Below the pieces are notes generated by a model, which had not been told where the DNA came from, searched no databases, and was given only the letters and a program-made list of their open reading frames with translations. Shown here in pieces: positions 52,140-63,106 of a DNA stretch of 64,000 nucleotides (within the stretch, counting starts at the first letter, position 1; each line of letters begins with the position of its first letter). Made by a program: the position numbers and the translations under genes. The DNA lies in NCBI GenBank assembly GCA_964035575.1, contig OZ037899.1, positions 1,240,001 through 1,304,000 of the forward strand. Reading direction: 5' to 3'. The DNA comes from Rhynchopus sp. YZ270_cl-10. Its lineage: Eukaryota > Euglenozoa > Diplonemea > Diplonemida > Diplonemidae.

Positions 52140-52715
52140 CGTTTCCCCCCTCTCTCTACATGCGCCACTCACTGTGGTGCTTGGTTATCAGTTCCCGGAG
52201 TATTACTAATGCCTCATATTTCTCAGTTAGAAAGAAGAGTTGCAGAGGTACTTCGCGAGAACTGATGCTATCATTGTTGCTTTTTTTTCTTCTTTTCTTT
52301 TTATATTCTTCTTTTCACTTTTTGTATATGGATGAGTGCATAAAACCCCCCCGCCTAAAAGGTAACCTTTTGTACTTATGTGTGGGAAGTAAATGAAATA
52401 ACTTCTACTCGGAATTTTTGCTCGATTTTTGCTCATTTGACCTCAGAATGACGTTTCTGAGGTCAGAGGAGGAAATATCGAGCAAAAAGTCCGAGTGGAA
52501 GTTATTTCATTTACACGTACAAAAGGTTACCTGAGGTGGGGGGGGGGGGGGGGGGGGGTTTTATGGATTTGATTTATCCATATTTTATTACTGTAAAGTA
52601 GGGAAGTGTCTCGTGTCTGTGTCTATCACTCAATAGTGTCATATCAACAGCCGTTAGTTTGCATTGCACACGACCAGCCACTATCGCTCCCTTCTTATTT
52701 TTTGTTGTTCACCCT
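52140..52715 (+). repeat. Duplicated spacer segment, copy B (filled site)
   Basis: Homologous to copy A apart from the inserted element at 52329-52580 and the 26 bp after TTGGTTATCA that copy A lacks. Confidence 0.9.
52329..52580. mobile_element. Foldback (long-inverted-repeat) MITE, TA target site
   Basis: 252 bp, almost entirely two ~120-bp inverted arms meeting at about 52450. Ends TGGAT...ATCCA; arms share AAAACCCCCCC, GGTAACCTTTTGTAC, GTAAATGAAATAACTTC, TTTTTGCTCGAT and TGACCTCAGAA. Flanked by TA on each side, and the TA is single in the empty copy, as in Tc1/mariner-type insertions. A G21 run in the right arm (C7 in the left) has expanded. Confidence 0.92.
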
Positions 52716-53287
52716 CAGTCCCATTCCCCAGCACAATTTCCCCACCCACACAATCTTCCTTCACCCCTGTAGGTCACAGGGTGAAGGAAGGAAAAGTATT
52801 GAAATCGGGACATGGGTGTTCCACTCATGTCCCTTCGCGCATTTCGGTACCATCCTAGTGCTTTTTATTGTTAGTTTTGGAGCATGATGCAATCGCCCCC
52901 CAGACTGATGCAAGCAGGACGGGATGCCCCCTTCAGTTGAGCAAGGCACACCCTAAGTCTCACTTAGCGTGCTCTCTTGTGTTGTTTGAAGGGCGGCAGG
53001 CGTGTCTTGTTCGAAACTCACATTTTTCGTTCATTGCCCATTGATTCAAATTTCCCGTATATAGTGTTTGAATGTGTGCGAAACGACAAAAGAAGTGGAT
53101 ACTTTGTTAGCTACTTCCCTACGCCCCCCCACTCAACCACAAAGGGCCATATTCTGCGCAACAATTACCCTCACTAGGCATCAATCACCGCCCAACCACA
53201 CATTCCAGAGAGACACAGAGCTCCTTCTTGTCTCACGACTTGGCACCACTCTAGCCTAAGGGGCACTTGACACGCGCAAGGTTGGAA

Positions 53288-55681
53288 CACGATTCGGAGT
53301 TGGTATTGGAGGAGCGGCAGAAGTGGGACGACTGTGCTCCAACGTCAGAACATGCTACAGGTGGTGCGCGACTCTGGGTTCTTGGCTGTGGAGATTGAGT
53401 TCATTGCGATTCAGCGTCTTGGCGATTCCAAGTATGAAGCAAACTTCGCCCGGCGTGTTGCGAATCGAATCGTGTGCTACCTGCCGAAGTACTGTGCCCT
53501 GGGGTGGTCGCAATGTTTGGAAGCAATCGCACAGGACTTCGAAGGGAAGGACGAGTCTCCGCTGAACGATGTTACGAAAGCAGTGCTGAAGAAGGCGCTG
53601 AACTACGAGGGCCCGTGTTGCTTGCAGTGGACGAGCTGAACAGAGACCCCGACCCCGGAACGAAAAACCTGGCTCATCTGTGTGAGATCGTGGACTATTC
53701 GCTGAGCAGGGGCAACGCCAACGACAGGATCCTGCTGGCCGTGTCTGTGTACAACCTTGTGGACCTGGGAGAATTTGCCACTGGTTCGAAACGCGACCTG
53801 GTGCACCAGGAGTTGCCACCATCCTGCCTGTGTTGCTGGACTCGAGTGTGGAGAACTGCTTGCCGGACTGGTTGATGCTGTTCTTCAACAAGGAGAGATG
53901 TCCTGACGTCCTACTACCAAGTTTGGCAGCAGGTTTGAACGGGCCTCTAACTCTTATCACTCATCGGTTTCAGGGACTTTTAACTCTCTTTTCAAAGTTC
54001 TTTTCATCTTTCCATCACTGTAGATGTGCTGCCGTGGGCGCGAAGCAGCCGATACCCTACGCAACCGTGGCGAAGCTGCTGACCGAGAGCGGGGGTCACC
54101 CTCGACGGGTCGAAGCCCTGATCGCGAAAGTGGATGCGCTCAGCGAAGAGGTGCGGATGAATAAGAGGAACAGGAGCGCTGATGAGGTCCTGGCGTCGGT
54201 ACGTGCTGTGACTTTGTGTTGGTGTTGCCAACCGCGGACAGAAATCGTGCGGGGCGTGTTGTGTTCGCTGTGCAGTGCAAGCACTCGGCGAAGGACGTGG
54301 CAGGCAAGAAAGGACTTCACGCTCTGGCATACTTCCGCTACGGGAGGACACTGCTTGGAAGCGGACGAGGTACCTCCAGAAGAACAAGAAAGCGGCCAAA
54401 AGGTATGCCCACTCGTGGAGGCTTTCCGTGTCTCGGACCACATGCATCTTTCACAGCGTCGAGAATTCGTTTCGGAAGCTTTTCTGCAATATCGTCGAGC
54501 AGACTCGGACACGAGAGGGGAGTACCACCTGGGGGGCACAAAGATGTCGCGTTTTGGCGAGTTCTACGTCGACCACGTGAGCTTTGCAGACCACGTGATG
54601 ACGCCACAGGAGGCACGTGCGCCGTGCCTCTGGGAGGTGCTCCGGTGGCGGATGTGTGTGCACAACGCGGTGCTGTGTGCGGTGTGGTACGTGCGCAGGA
54701 CGGGACAACTGTGCGGGAGCTGTGCATCGGGGATGGTGTGTTCGTTCAACCGCTGCGAGGCACGCTGTGCGCTGGCAGACATCGGACAGGAGGGGCCCTT
54801 TGACGCAAGCCTGTTCGCGTACGTGCCGCTCGAGTTTTGCTACGAAGACCTGTCTGCACACGCCCACGCAGTGCCGGCGGAGCTGTTCCCCACGGACAGG
54901 CGCGAGCAGGAGTTCCCGTACGAAAGTGTGACGGACATGAGGTCGCGTACGGTGAGTGTGGACTTTGGGCTGTCTGCGGTGTGACGCTGTCGTTTGCAGC
55001 CGCACACAGCGGGGCAGACGGGTGTGCTGCTGCAGTCTGCAGCGGCCGAGGATGCAGAAGCGTGCACAGGGGTGGACGAAGTTCCTTGCAGAGTCGACTG
55101 CGTCGTGGGGTGCGTTCTCACAGAAGCCGGCAGTGTTCGACACGATTCTCGGGATGTGCACCCTGCAGCCGCAGCTGGCGCTGTGGACGAAACAGGACTC
55201 GACGTTCGCAGACGGGATTGTGGACCTGGCACCAGTTCGGGGCGGCGATCTGGGAGTGGTTCGTGACACACCACGTGCTTGGAGACGACTTCTGGGTGGG
55301 GAAGGTGTTCAACCGTGCGAGCCTTGGGCTGCCTACAAAACACGCCCACAGACCATATCCTATACACATTACTCTTATTCGTGACCACACATCTTTGTCT
55401 ACACTAACCAAACCAAAGCAAAGAGGAGAAGCCACAAGCGAACAGGTACGGTCGGAGCGAGGACAGAGGCAGCGACGATGCAGCTCTCCTCAGAGGGTAG
55501 AGTACGGGTTCATGATGCTTGTGGCAGGCGGCAGGTGGCGATGTTTGGGGAGGTCAGCGCATCATCATCTGGGACTACACGACAGAGCGGCACACTGCGA
55601 CAGACAGGGACGCTTTGCTCCTCCGCAGGGGTGCGAGGGTTGGCACTAGGAGTTGAAGTTGAAGGGTTGATCGACTGCTGA
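53288..55681 (+). pseudogene. Decayed CRN/RHS-like gene (fossil)
   Basis: GC-rich, codon-biased sequence on the + strand carrying fragments of one large protein: a helical N-terminal part, a Walker-B-like LLAVDEL, a nuclease-fold-like VVFAVQCKHS, and a Cys-rich C-terminal part. This arrangement resembles the P-loop-NTPase plus restriction-nuclease-fold proteins of the Crinkler / retrotransposon-hot-spot class. The reading frame is broken in several places (at least three or four breaks). One or two short introns may account for part of that, but not for all. Family assignment is tentative. Confidence 0.5.
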
Positions 55682-55774
55682 GGTCGCACCTGTTTGATGG
55701 GATGACAGCTGGGTGCACGCTGCGTTGGATGTGAGCACACTGTCACAGGACAAGCACATGTGCATCAGTCTTCC

Positions 55775-56983
55775 TTGCACAGCATCCTTGCACAGCATCC
55801 TTGCACAGCATCCTTGCACAGCATCCTTGCACAGCATCCTTGCACAGCATCCTTGCACAGCATCCTTGCACAGCATCCTTGCACAGCATCCTTGCACAGC
55901 ATCCTTGCACAGCATCCTTGCACAGCATCCTTGCACAGCATCCTTGCACAGCATCCTTGCACAGCATCCTTGCACAGCATCCTTGCACAGCATCCTTGCA
56001 CAGCATCCTTGCACAGCATCCTTGCACAGCATCCTTGCACAGCATCCTTGCACAGCATCCTTGCACAGCATCCTTGCACAGCATCCTTGCACAGCATCCT
56101 TGCACAGCATCCTTGCACAGCATCCTTGCACAGCATCCTTGCACAGCATCCTTGCACAGCATCCTTGCACAGCATCCTTGCACAGCATCCTTGCACAGCA
56201 TCCTTGCACAGCATCCTTGCACAGCATCCTTGCACAGCATCCTTGCACAGCATCCTTGCACAGCATCCTTGCACAGCATCCTTGCACAGCATCCTTGCAC
56301 AGCATCCTTGCACAGCATCCTTGCACAGCATCCTTGCACAGCATCCTTGCACAGCATCCTTGCACAGCATCCTTGCACAGCATCCTTGCACAGCATCCTT
56401 GCACAGCATCCTTGCACAGCATCCTTGCACAGCATCCTTGCACAGCATCCTTGCACAGCATCCTTGCACAGCATCCTTGCACAGCATCCTTGCACAGCAT
56501 CCTTGCACAGCATCCTTGCACAGCATCCTTGCACAGCATCCTTGCACAGCATCCTTGCACAGCATCCTTGCACAGCATCCTTGCACAGCATCCTTGCACA
56601 GCATCCTTGCACAGCATCCTTGCACAGCATCCTTGCACAGCATCCTTGCACAGCATCCTTGCACAGCATCCTTGCACAGCATCCTTGCACAGCATCCTTG
56701 CACAGCATCCTTGCACAGCATCCTTGCACAGCATCCTTGCACAGCATCCTTGCACAGCATCCTTGCACAGCATCCTTGCACAGCATCCTTGCACAGCATC
56801 CTTGCACAGCATCCTTGCACAGCATCCTTGCACAGCATCCTTGCACAGCATCCTTGCACAGCATCCTTGCACAGCATCCTTGCACAGCATCCTTGCACAG
56901 CATCCTTGCACAGCATCCTTGCACAGCATCCTTGCACAGCATCCTTGCACAGCATCCTTGCACAGCATCCTTGCACAGCATCC
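55775..56983 (+). repeat. 13-bp satellite, 93 perfect copies
   Basis: TTGCACAGCATCC repeated head to tail from 55775 to 56983 (1,209 bp) with no variant unit seen. Because 13 is not a multiple of 3 and the unit makes no stop in any phase, all six frames are open across the array; the apparent proteins are by-products. Confidence 0.97.
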
Positions 56984-56991
56984 TGGCCACT

Positions 56992-57054
56992 CCGGTGCAC
57001 AGGGGGCACGTCCGGTGCACAGGGGGCGCACCCCAAAACGGTGCACAGGGGGCG
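56992..57054 (+). repeat. Spaced 16-bp motif, three forward copies
   Basis: CGGTGCACAGGGGGCG-type units at 56993, 57013 and 57039 (first one ends GGGGGCAC), separated by 4-10 unrelated bases. The same motif recurs at 58965-59095 and 60082-60230. Confidence 0.85.
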
Positions 57055-57060
57055 CCCAAA

Positions 57061-58964
57061 AATCCTAAAAAACCTTAGTTTTTTAGTCTTTACTATAGAG
57101 ATGTGCGCCACCCACACCACACACACTACACACCCACACACAGCACACCCACACACACCCACACACACACCCCCTCACCACCAGGGGGATTTGACCAAAA
57201 AATCGATTTTTTTAAATAAATAGTTGCTCATCCAAAAGTGAATTTTTTGGGCTTAACGTGTTGTTTGGGGGTATTGAGGCCCAAAAAAAAATTTTTTTTC
57301 AGTCGTGTTCAGAAAATGGACTGCCAAATGACATGTGGCATTCGGCCAAAAATCAGCTTTTTTGGTCATTTTTACCTTGTAAAACATGACACTTGTGGCA
57401 TGCTTCCCAGTACAGGAAAGTGCATTGAAAAACCTGAAAAAACACATGTAATATGTGATGGTCAAAAGTGCAAGATTCCTTCGTTAATGAACTTTTTGAG
57501 TACCAGTTATACCTGGGGAATATGGTCAGATCACTCTTTTGACCATCTGTCATGTACCACAAAAACACCACTTTTTAACAGGGCACTTTTCACCTGAAAA
57601 GCCAGTTCATGAAGGCATGAGTGAGGTTTTTTTGTGATGCGTTACCGTGAGCGGGCGCGCGAAGCGCGCACGCGAACGCCCCGCGGGAAGCGAATAGCTG
57701 ACCGCCTGCCCAGTGCGTGAGGTGCTTACAAAAAAAACCACCTGTAAAAAAAGTGTGGTCCTCATCACGTTTCCATGGAAGTGTCACACAAGAACGACAG
57801 GTTTTTTAGCCCGTCACCAAATCCTAAAAAACCTTAGTTTTTTAGTCTTTACTATAGAGATGTGCGCCACCCACACCACACACCCGCAAACCCACACCCA
57901 CACCACCCACCCACACACCCCCTCACCATCCAGAGGGGATTTGACCAAAAAATCGATTTTTTTAAATAAATAGTTGCTCATCCAAAAGTGAATTTTTTGG
58001 GCTTAACGTGTTGTTTGGGGGTATTGAGGCCCAAAAAAAAAATTTAAGACAGTCCTGTTCAAAAAATGGACTGCCAAATGACATGTGGCATTCGGCCAAA
58101 AATCAGCTTTTTCGGTCATTTTTACCTTGTAAAACATGACACTTGTGGCATGCTTCCCAGCACACAATAGTGCAAAAAAGTGACCATAGAGTTTTTTTGT
58201 ACACGTTACCGCGAGCGGGCGCGCGAAGCGCGCACGCGAGCGCCCCGTGGGAAGCGAATAGCGGACCACCTGCCCAGTGCGTGAGGTGCATACAAAAAAA
58301 AACCACCTGTAAAAAAAGTGTGGTCCTCATCACGTTTCCATGGAAGTGTCACACAAGAACGACAGGTTTTTTAGCCCGTCACCAAATCCTAAAAAACCTT
58401 AGTTTTTTAGTCTTTACTATAGAGATGTGCGCCACCCACACCACACACCCGCAAACCCACACCCACACCACCCACCCACACACCCACCCACACACCCCCT
58501 CACCATCCAGAGGGGATTTGACCAAAAAATCGATTTTTTTAAATAAATAGTTGCTCATCCAAAAGTGAATTTTTTGGGCTTAACGTGTTGTTTGGGGGTA
58601 TTGAGGCCCAAAAAAAAAATTTAAGACAGTCCTGTTCAAAAAATGGACTGCCAAATGACATGTGGCATTCGGCCAAAAATCAGCTTTTTCGGTCATTTTT
58701 ACCTTGTAAAACATGACACTTGTGGCATGCTTCCCAGCACACAATAGTGCAAAAAAGTGACCATAGAGTTTTTTTGCACACGTTACCGCGAGCGGGCGCG
58801 CGAAGCGCGCACGCGAGCGCCCCGTGGGAAGCGAATAGCGGACCACCTGCCCAGTGCGTGAGGTGCATACAAAAAAAAACCACCTGTAAAAAAAGTGTGG
58901 TCCTCATCACGTTTCCATGGAAGTGTCACACAAGAACGACAGGTTTTTTAGCCCGTCACCAAAT
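57061..58964 (+). repeat. Tandem units of 759, 565 and 580 bp
   Basis: Three head-to-tail units, each starting AATCCTAAAAAACCTTAGTT and each containing a CA/CCCA-rich stretch, a GCGCGCGAAGCGCGC palindrome core and a GTGTGGTCCTCATCACGTTT segment. Units 2 and 3 are almost identical except for a 12-bp CACCCACCCACA length difference; unit 1 has an extra ~190-bp part. Short frames within repeat with the units and are unlikely to be genes. Confidence 0.92.
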
Positions 58965-59095
58965 CCGGTGCACAGGGGGCGTTTTACCCGTGATTTAATA
59001 GCCGGGCGCCCCCTGTGCACCGTTTTGACACGCCCCCTGTGCACCGTTTTTGGGGCGCCCCCTGTGCACCGGATTATAGGCGCCCCCTGTGCACC
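58965..59095 (+). repeat. Spaced 16-bp motif, one forward and four reverse copies
   Basis: Forward at 58965-58981, reverse CGCCCCCTGTGCACCG at about 59007, 59030, 59056 and 59080, with spacers of 7-11 bp that differ from one another. Confidence 0.88.
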
Positions 59096-60052
59096 GTTGG
59101 GGTTCATTTTTTTTTACACAAAAAACTATGTTAAGACGAAATCCTACCGATGTGCCTACATGGGGCGTCCCCCGTTAGTAGTGCGCCAGATGAGGGGCAT
59201 GAAGCGAAAAGCGGTGAAAGGTGCAGGCCTGTTCGCAGCAGGTCTGGAGAGTTGTGGCAACTCGTCTGCTGAGCGTGTGAAGTATCAAGGCAGAGGTTCG
59301 CTGTCCAAGTAAAACCTACCCTGGTCATCCTCTGCCTGTCTTGGTTTCTGTCGTGATTGTTTGTGTTTGTGGGCGGGATCAGATGGGTGGAGGGTGTTTA
59401 CTTTGTGTTTAGCTCGGAGAAGTGGCTTACCCGCCCACTCTCTGTTATTTATTCAGTGTCATATTTTCATTCATCCCCAAAGTTTGTAGACAGAGTCAAG
59501 GCCACCTTGGCCAAAAGGGTTTTTTCACCACACTTTTCTTTTGCTTCCATTCGTGGAAGTCTTGTTTTTCTTCTGTTCCTGGCCTGACGTGTGTTCAACA
59601 GGTGTGCTATTTTTACCAAGTGGAATCCATTTTTCTTTTTCCAGGGGAGGCACTAAAACAAACCATTCTGCAGACAACAAAGCAAAGGCAATGTGTTTTT
59701 TATTCTCCCTTCCCTTCTTTTAAGTAAGGAGGATTAGGTCTTCTTTTTTTTCCTTTTTTTGCCCCAGAAGTGTGACGCCTGTGTATTCAAATTGATTAAA
59801 AAGAATAAAAAACAAACACATAATGCAGTTTCTTGTTTTGTATAAAATTCTGTTGGCTCTTCCGTACTCTTCGCCCGCCTTTTATACAAAACTTGAAACA
59901 CCGACCATTTTTGGTCATCATTTTTTCCTTTTCCTTTTTCCATTTCCTTTTTCCTTTTCCATTTCCTGTTCATTTTATTGTCTTTATTGTCTTCTCCATT
60001 TCTTCCTTTTTCCTTTCTAATCTCATAAAAAACTAGACCAAGTACAAAAGAG

Positions 60053-60081
<29 letters not shown>
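59096..60081 (+). other. Gene-free part of the repeat island
   Basis: 59143-59312 is a short GC-richer open frame (MRGMKRKAVKGAGLFAAGLE end part) without supporting evidence. 59920-60020 is a TTTTCCTTTTTCC-type pyrimidine array; A30 run at about 60051-60081 directly precedes the third motif cluster. Confidence 0.45.
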
Positions 60082-60083
<2 letters not shown>

Positions 60084-60230
60084 TGCACCGTTATGACACG
60101 CCCCCTGTGCACCGTTTTTGGGCGCCCCCTGTGCACCGGATTTTCCGAGGATACGCCCCCTGTGCACCGATTTTTCACTTAGGCGCCCCCTGTGCACCGG
60201 ATTTTTGTCAAAAAGGCACCCTGTGCACCG
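60082..60230 (+). repeat. Spaced 16-bp motif, six reverse copies
   Basis: CGCCCCCTGTGCACCG and close variants at about 60082 (partial), 60099, 60122, 60153, 60183 and 60214; spacers 7-16 bp. Confidence 0.88.
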
Positions 60231-61186
60231 GATCCAGTCTTCTCGTGGTTCAGTAACTTAGCTGGTTCGCGCAATGTATAGCTGGAATTGGTGAGTATGC
60301 CCCCCCCTTTCCTTTCCCCTTCCTTTTGTTAATATTTTTGGTTGGCTGCTGGCTAGGACGGGTCTACCCCAGCGACGGCCCTTAGCCCTTGGACGAGGGT
60401 AGAGGGCAGTCTCGGAGTAAGACCTGTCTAAGAGCCAGGCCAGTGGCATCAGGAGCCATTGGGCCACTTTTATAGATTGTGCAGTAGAGTAGAGTTTGTA
60501 CAGAACTCTTGTCCTTTGAGTTCCTTTTTTCACTCCTTTAGTTTTTCATTTTTACCTTGTGAAGGTCAATTTCATTTTTCATTTTTCAAAACCACCACAG
60601 GTAAGCACGAGACCCACCATTGTTGTTGTTGATTTTGTTGTGCGTTATTGTTGTTTTCCCCTTTGGGTGTCAGTCAGTCGGGTCAGGTCACACTTACAGA
60701 AGTTCTCAAAAATTTTCACCAAAAAGAAAACTACTAAAAAGATTATGGAACTTCCTTTTTATTTGTTTGTGTGTTACAGAGGAAACGGCTCACTCAATCC
60801 CCTCCTTCTCCTCTCCTCCCCTCCCCAAGACAAAGCAAAATAAAACTACACCGGTAGACAGAGCAACCCTCCCGTCCCATCCCCTCCCCTTTTCCTTTTG
60901 GGAAAAATTGCACTCACATACGACCCTTTTGCTTATTTGCAGGGAAGTGTTGGTTGTAGTTGTCCCACATGCTTTCTATTTTAGTGCCACTAACTGTGTT
61001 TTCAGGCACTGTCTTGCCAGTACAATAGTAAAGTGCCCTTGTCTGGACATCTAGCTGTTTACATACTCGCTTGACTAGTAAGTACCCCCTCTGTCACTGG
61101 ATGTAGATAAAAAAAGCGAAAAAAAAAAAAAAAAAAAAAAAAAAAATAAACAAGAGATACAAAGAAAACAACGAATTGGTGAGTAT
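60231..61186 (+). other. Gene-free spacer
   Basis: A GC-richer patch at 60340-60480 has no coding or RNA identity I recognise. GAATTGGTGAGTAT occurs at 60282 and again at 61173, which may be duplicated donor-like sites. A run of about 36 A at 61111-61146. Confidence 0.4.
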
Positions 61187-62120
61187 TTGCGGGTTCTAGG
61201 TTGCGTTAGCCGTCTGGTGTGGTTGTGCGGGTGCGCGGGGTTTGGGCACGTTATCTGGCTGGTGTGGTCGATAAGCCGGCTGGTGGGTGCGGGTGCGCGG
61301 GAACCTGCTGGTTCTAAGTTGCGCTATCTGGTTCTAAGTTACGTTATCTGGCTGGTGGTTGTGCGGGTTTGCGGGTTTGCGGGTGCGCGGGTTTGCGGGT
61401 TCTAGGTTGCGTTATCCGGCTGGTGTGGTTGTGCGGGTGCGCGGGGTTCGGGCAACGTTATCTGGCTGGTGTGGTCGATAGCCGGCTGGTGGGTGCGGGT
61501 GCGCGGGAACCTGCTGATTCTAGATTGCGTTTTCTGGTTCTAGGTTACGTTATCTGGCTGGTGGTTGTGCGGGTTTGCGGGTTTGCGGGTGCGCGGGTTT
61601 GCGGGTTCTAGGTTGCGTTATCCGGCTGGTGTGGTGGTGCGGGTGCGCGGGGTTCGGGCAACGTTATCTGGCTGGTGTGGTCGATAGCCGGCTGGTGGGT
61701 GCGGGTGCGCGGGAACCTGCTGGTTCTAGGTTGCGTTTTCTGGTTCTAGGTTACGTTATCTGGCTGGTGGTTGTGCGGGTTTGCGGGTTTGCGGGTGCGC
61801 GGGTTTGCGGGTTCTAGGTTGCGCTATCCGGCTGGTGTGGTTGTGCGGGTGCGCGGGGTTCGGGCAGCGTTATCCGGCTGGTGTGGTCGATAAGCCGGCT
61901 GGTGGGTGCGGGTGCGCGGGAACCTGCTGGTTCTAGGTTGCGTTATCTGGTTCTATGTTACGTTATCTGGCTGGTGGTTGTGCGGGTTTGCGGGTTTGCG
62001 GGTGCGCGGGTTTGCGGGTTCTAGGTTGCGTTATCCGGCTGGTGTGGTTGTGCGGGTGCACGGGGTTCGGGCAACGTTATCTGGTTCTAGGTTGCGTTAT
62101 CCGGCTGGTGGTTGTGAGGG
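61187..62120 (+). repeat. 206-bp minisatellite, about 4.5 copies
   Basis: Units recur at about 61187, 61396, 61602, 61808 and 62014, each holding GGTTCTAGGTTGCGTTATCC, GGTGCGCGGG and GCGGGTTTGCGGGTTTGCGG. Sub-repeats GGGTTTGC and TATCTGGCTGGTG show nested growth. Frames through it give a repeating hydrophobic peptide and are not credible genes. Confidence 0.93.
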
Positions 62121-63106
62121 TTGGAAGGGTCATGTTATCTGGTTGACGGTGGCTTGTGGTTGGTGCAGGTTTCAGGTGAAAAAGAAAACTTTATTTTGCT
62201 TTATTTTGATTGTTTTATTGTGTTTTCATTTTATCCCTCTTTAGTGGAATGACCTCTTATGAGTTTTCATAATCTCTCACCGTCCAAAGTGAGCGCCTTA
62301 AATAAGGTGTGGTCTTTTTGTGTTGTGGATCCCCAACCATTTACACTTTTTTTTTCAAAAATAAACGAAATATAAAAATAAAAAAGCTAACTAATAACAA
62401 AAACGGTCTTTCTGTGTATTTTCCCCCTCATGTCCCTGAGAGGAATGCGGGAAAAGTTCCCAAGACAAAATTAGTTTTTTTTTCCCCCTAAAATATAAAT
62501 AATACCGATACAATTCTTCATCACAGCCGATTCCTCGCCCGCTGGGAAGACACCAAACCCTTTTTTGTTTTTTTTTTGGTTTTCAAAAAAATAAAAAAAC
62601 TTGACAAACTCCTCACAAAATTCCTTCATCACAGCCGATTCCTCGCCCGCTGGGAAGGCACCAAACCCTCTTTTTTTACATCACCGCACTACTTCAATTC
62701 AAAAAAAATAGCAAAAAAAAATCAAAAAATCAAAAAATCAAAAAATCAAAAAATCAAAAAATCAAAAAATCAAAAAATCAAAAAAGCAAAAAGCAAAAAA
62801 GCAAAAAAAAAAGTGATTTCGTCTTTGCTGAGATTCTTTCATTCCTTTTTGATATAATTGTGTAGCAGTTAGTTGTGTTCTAGTGCAATCCAAAGAAGAT
62901 ATCCAGACACATTGTAAAAAAAAGGGGTTTTGGATTGCGCACCCATCTTCCCCAAGGATGGGGGGTTGACACAACCAAAAGCTTCACAAATAATACCAAA
63001 AAGAGAATAAAATAGTTCAGATCCAACCGCATCACAAAAACCCTTTTTTCTATTTTTTACCTTACCCCCATCATAATCCCTCTTTTTTTATTTACCCCCA
63101 CTCTCC
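62121..63106 (+). other. Spacer with 55-bp duplicate and TCAAAAAA array
   Basis: 62512-62567 and 62620-62675 repeat a segment containing CATCACAGCCGATTCCTCGC. 62702-62805 is a (TCAAAAAA)n / (GCAAAAA)n array. Nothing coding seen. Confidence 0.6.

Larger units (their letters stand above)
50854..53287 (+). other. Spacer with a duplicated segment and foldback element
   Basis: No gene seen. 51616-51905 and 52140-52715 are two copies of one segment; the second contains the 252-bp foldback element and the first a small internal deletion of 26 bp. T27 run at 51450-51476. Pyrimidine-rich tracts throughout. Confidence 0.65.

Noticed and set aside
55713-57223. Five overlapping long open frames on both strands
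   Set aside because: They are the 13-bp satellite read in different phases; unit length and lack of stops explain them entirely.
58143-58998. Repeated small frames in the 565-580-bp units
   Set aside because: No start-context or codon bias; they recur only because the units repeat.
56992-60230. CRISPR-like pattern of short repeats and variable spacers
   Set aside because: Spacers are only 4-16 bp and of unequal length, repeats occur in both orientations, and the genome is eukaryotic with introns.
60340-60480. Possible structural RNA (5S rRNA or SL RNA)
   Set aside because: GC-richer patch but no match to 5S control boxes or to an SL-type donor with Sm site that I could identify.
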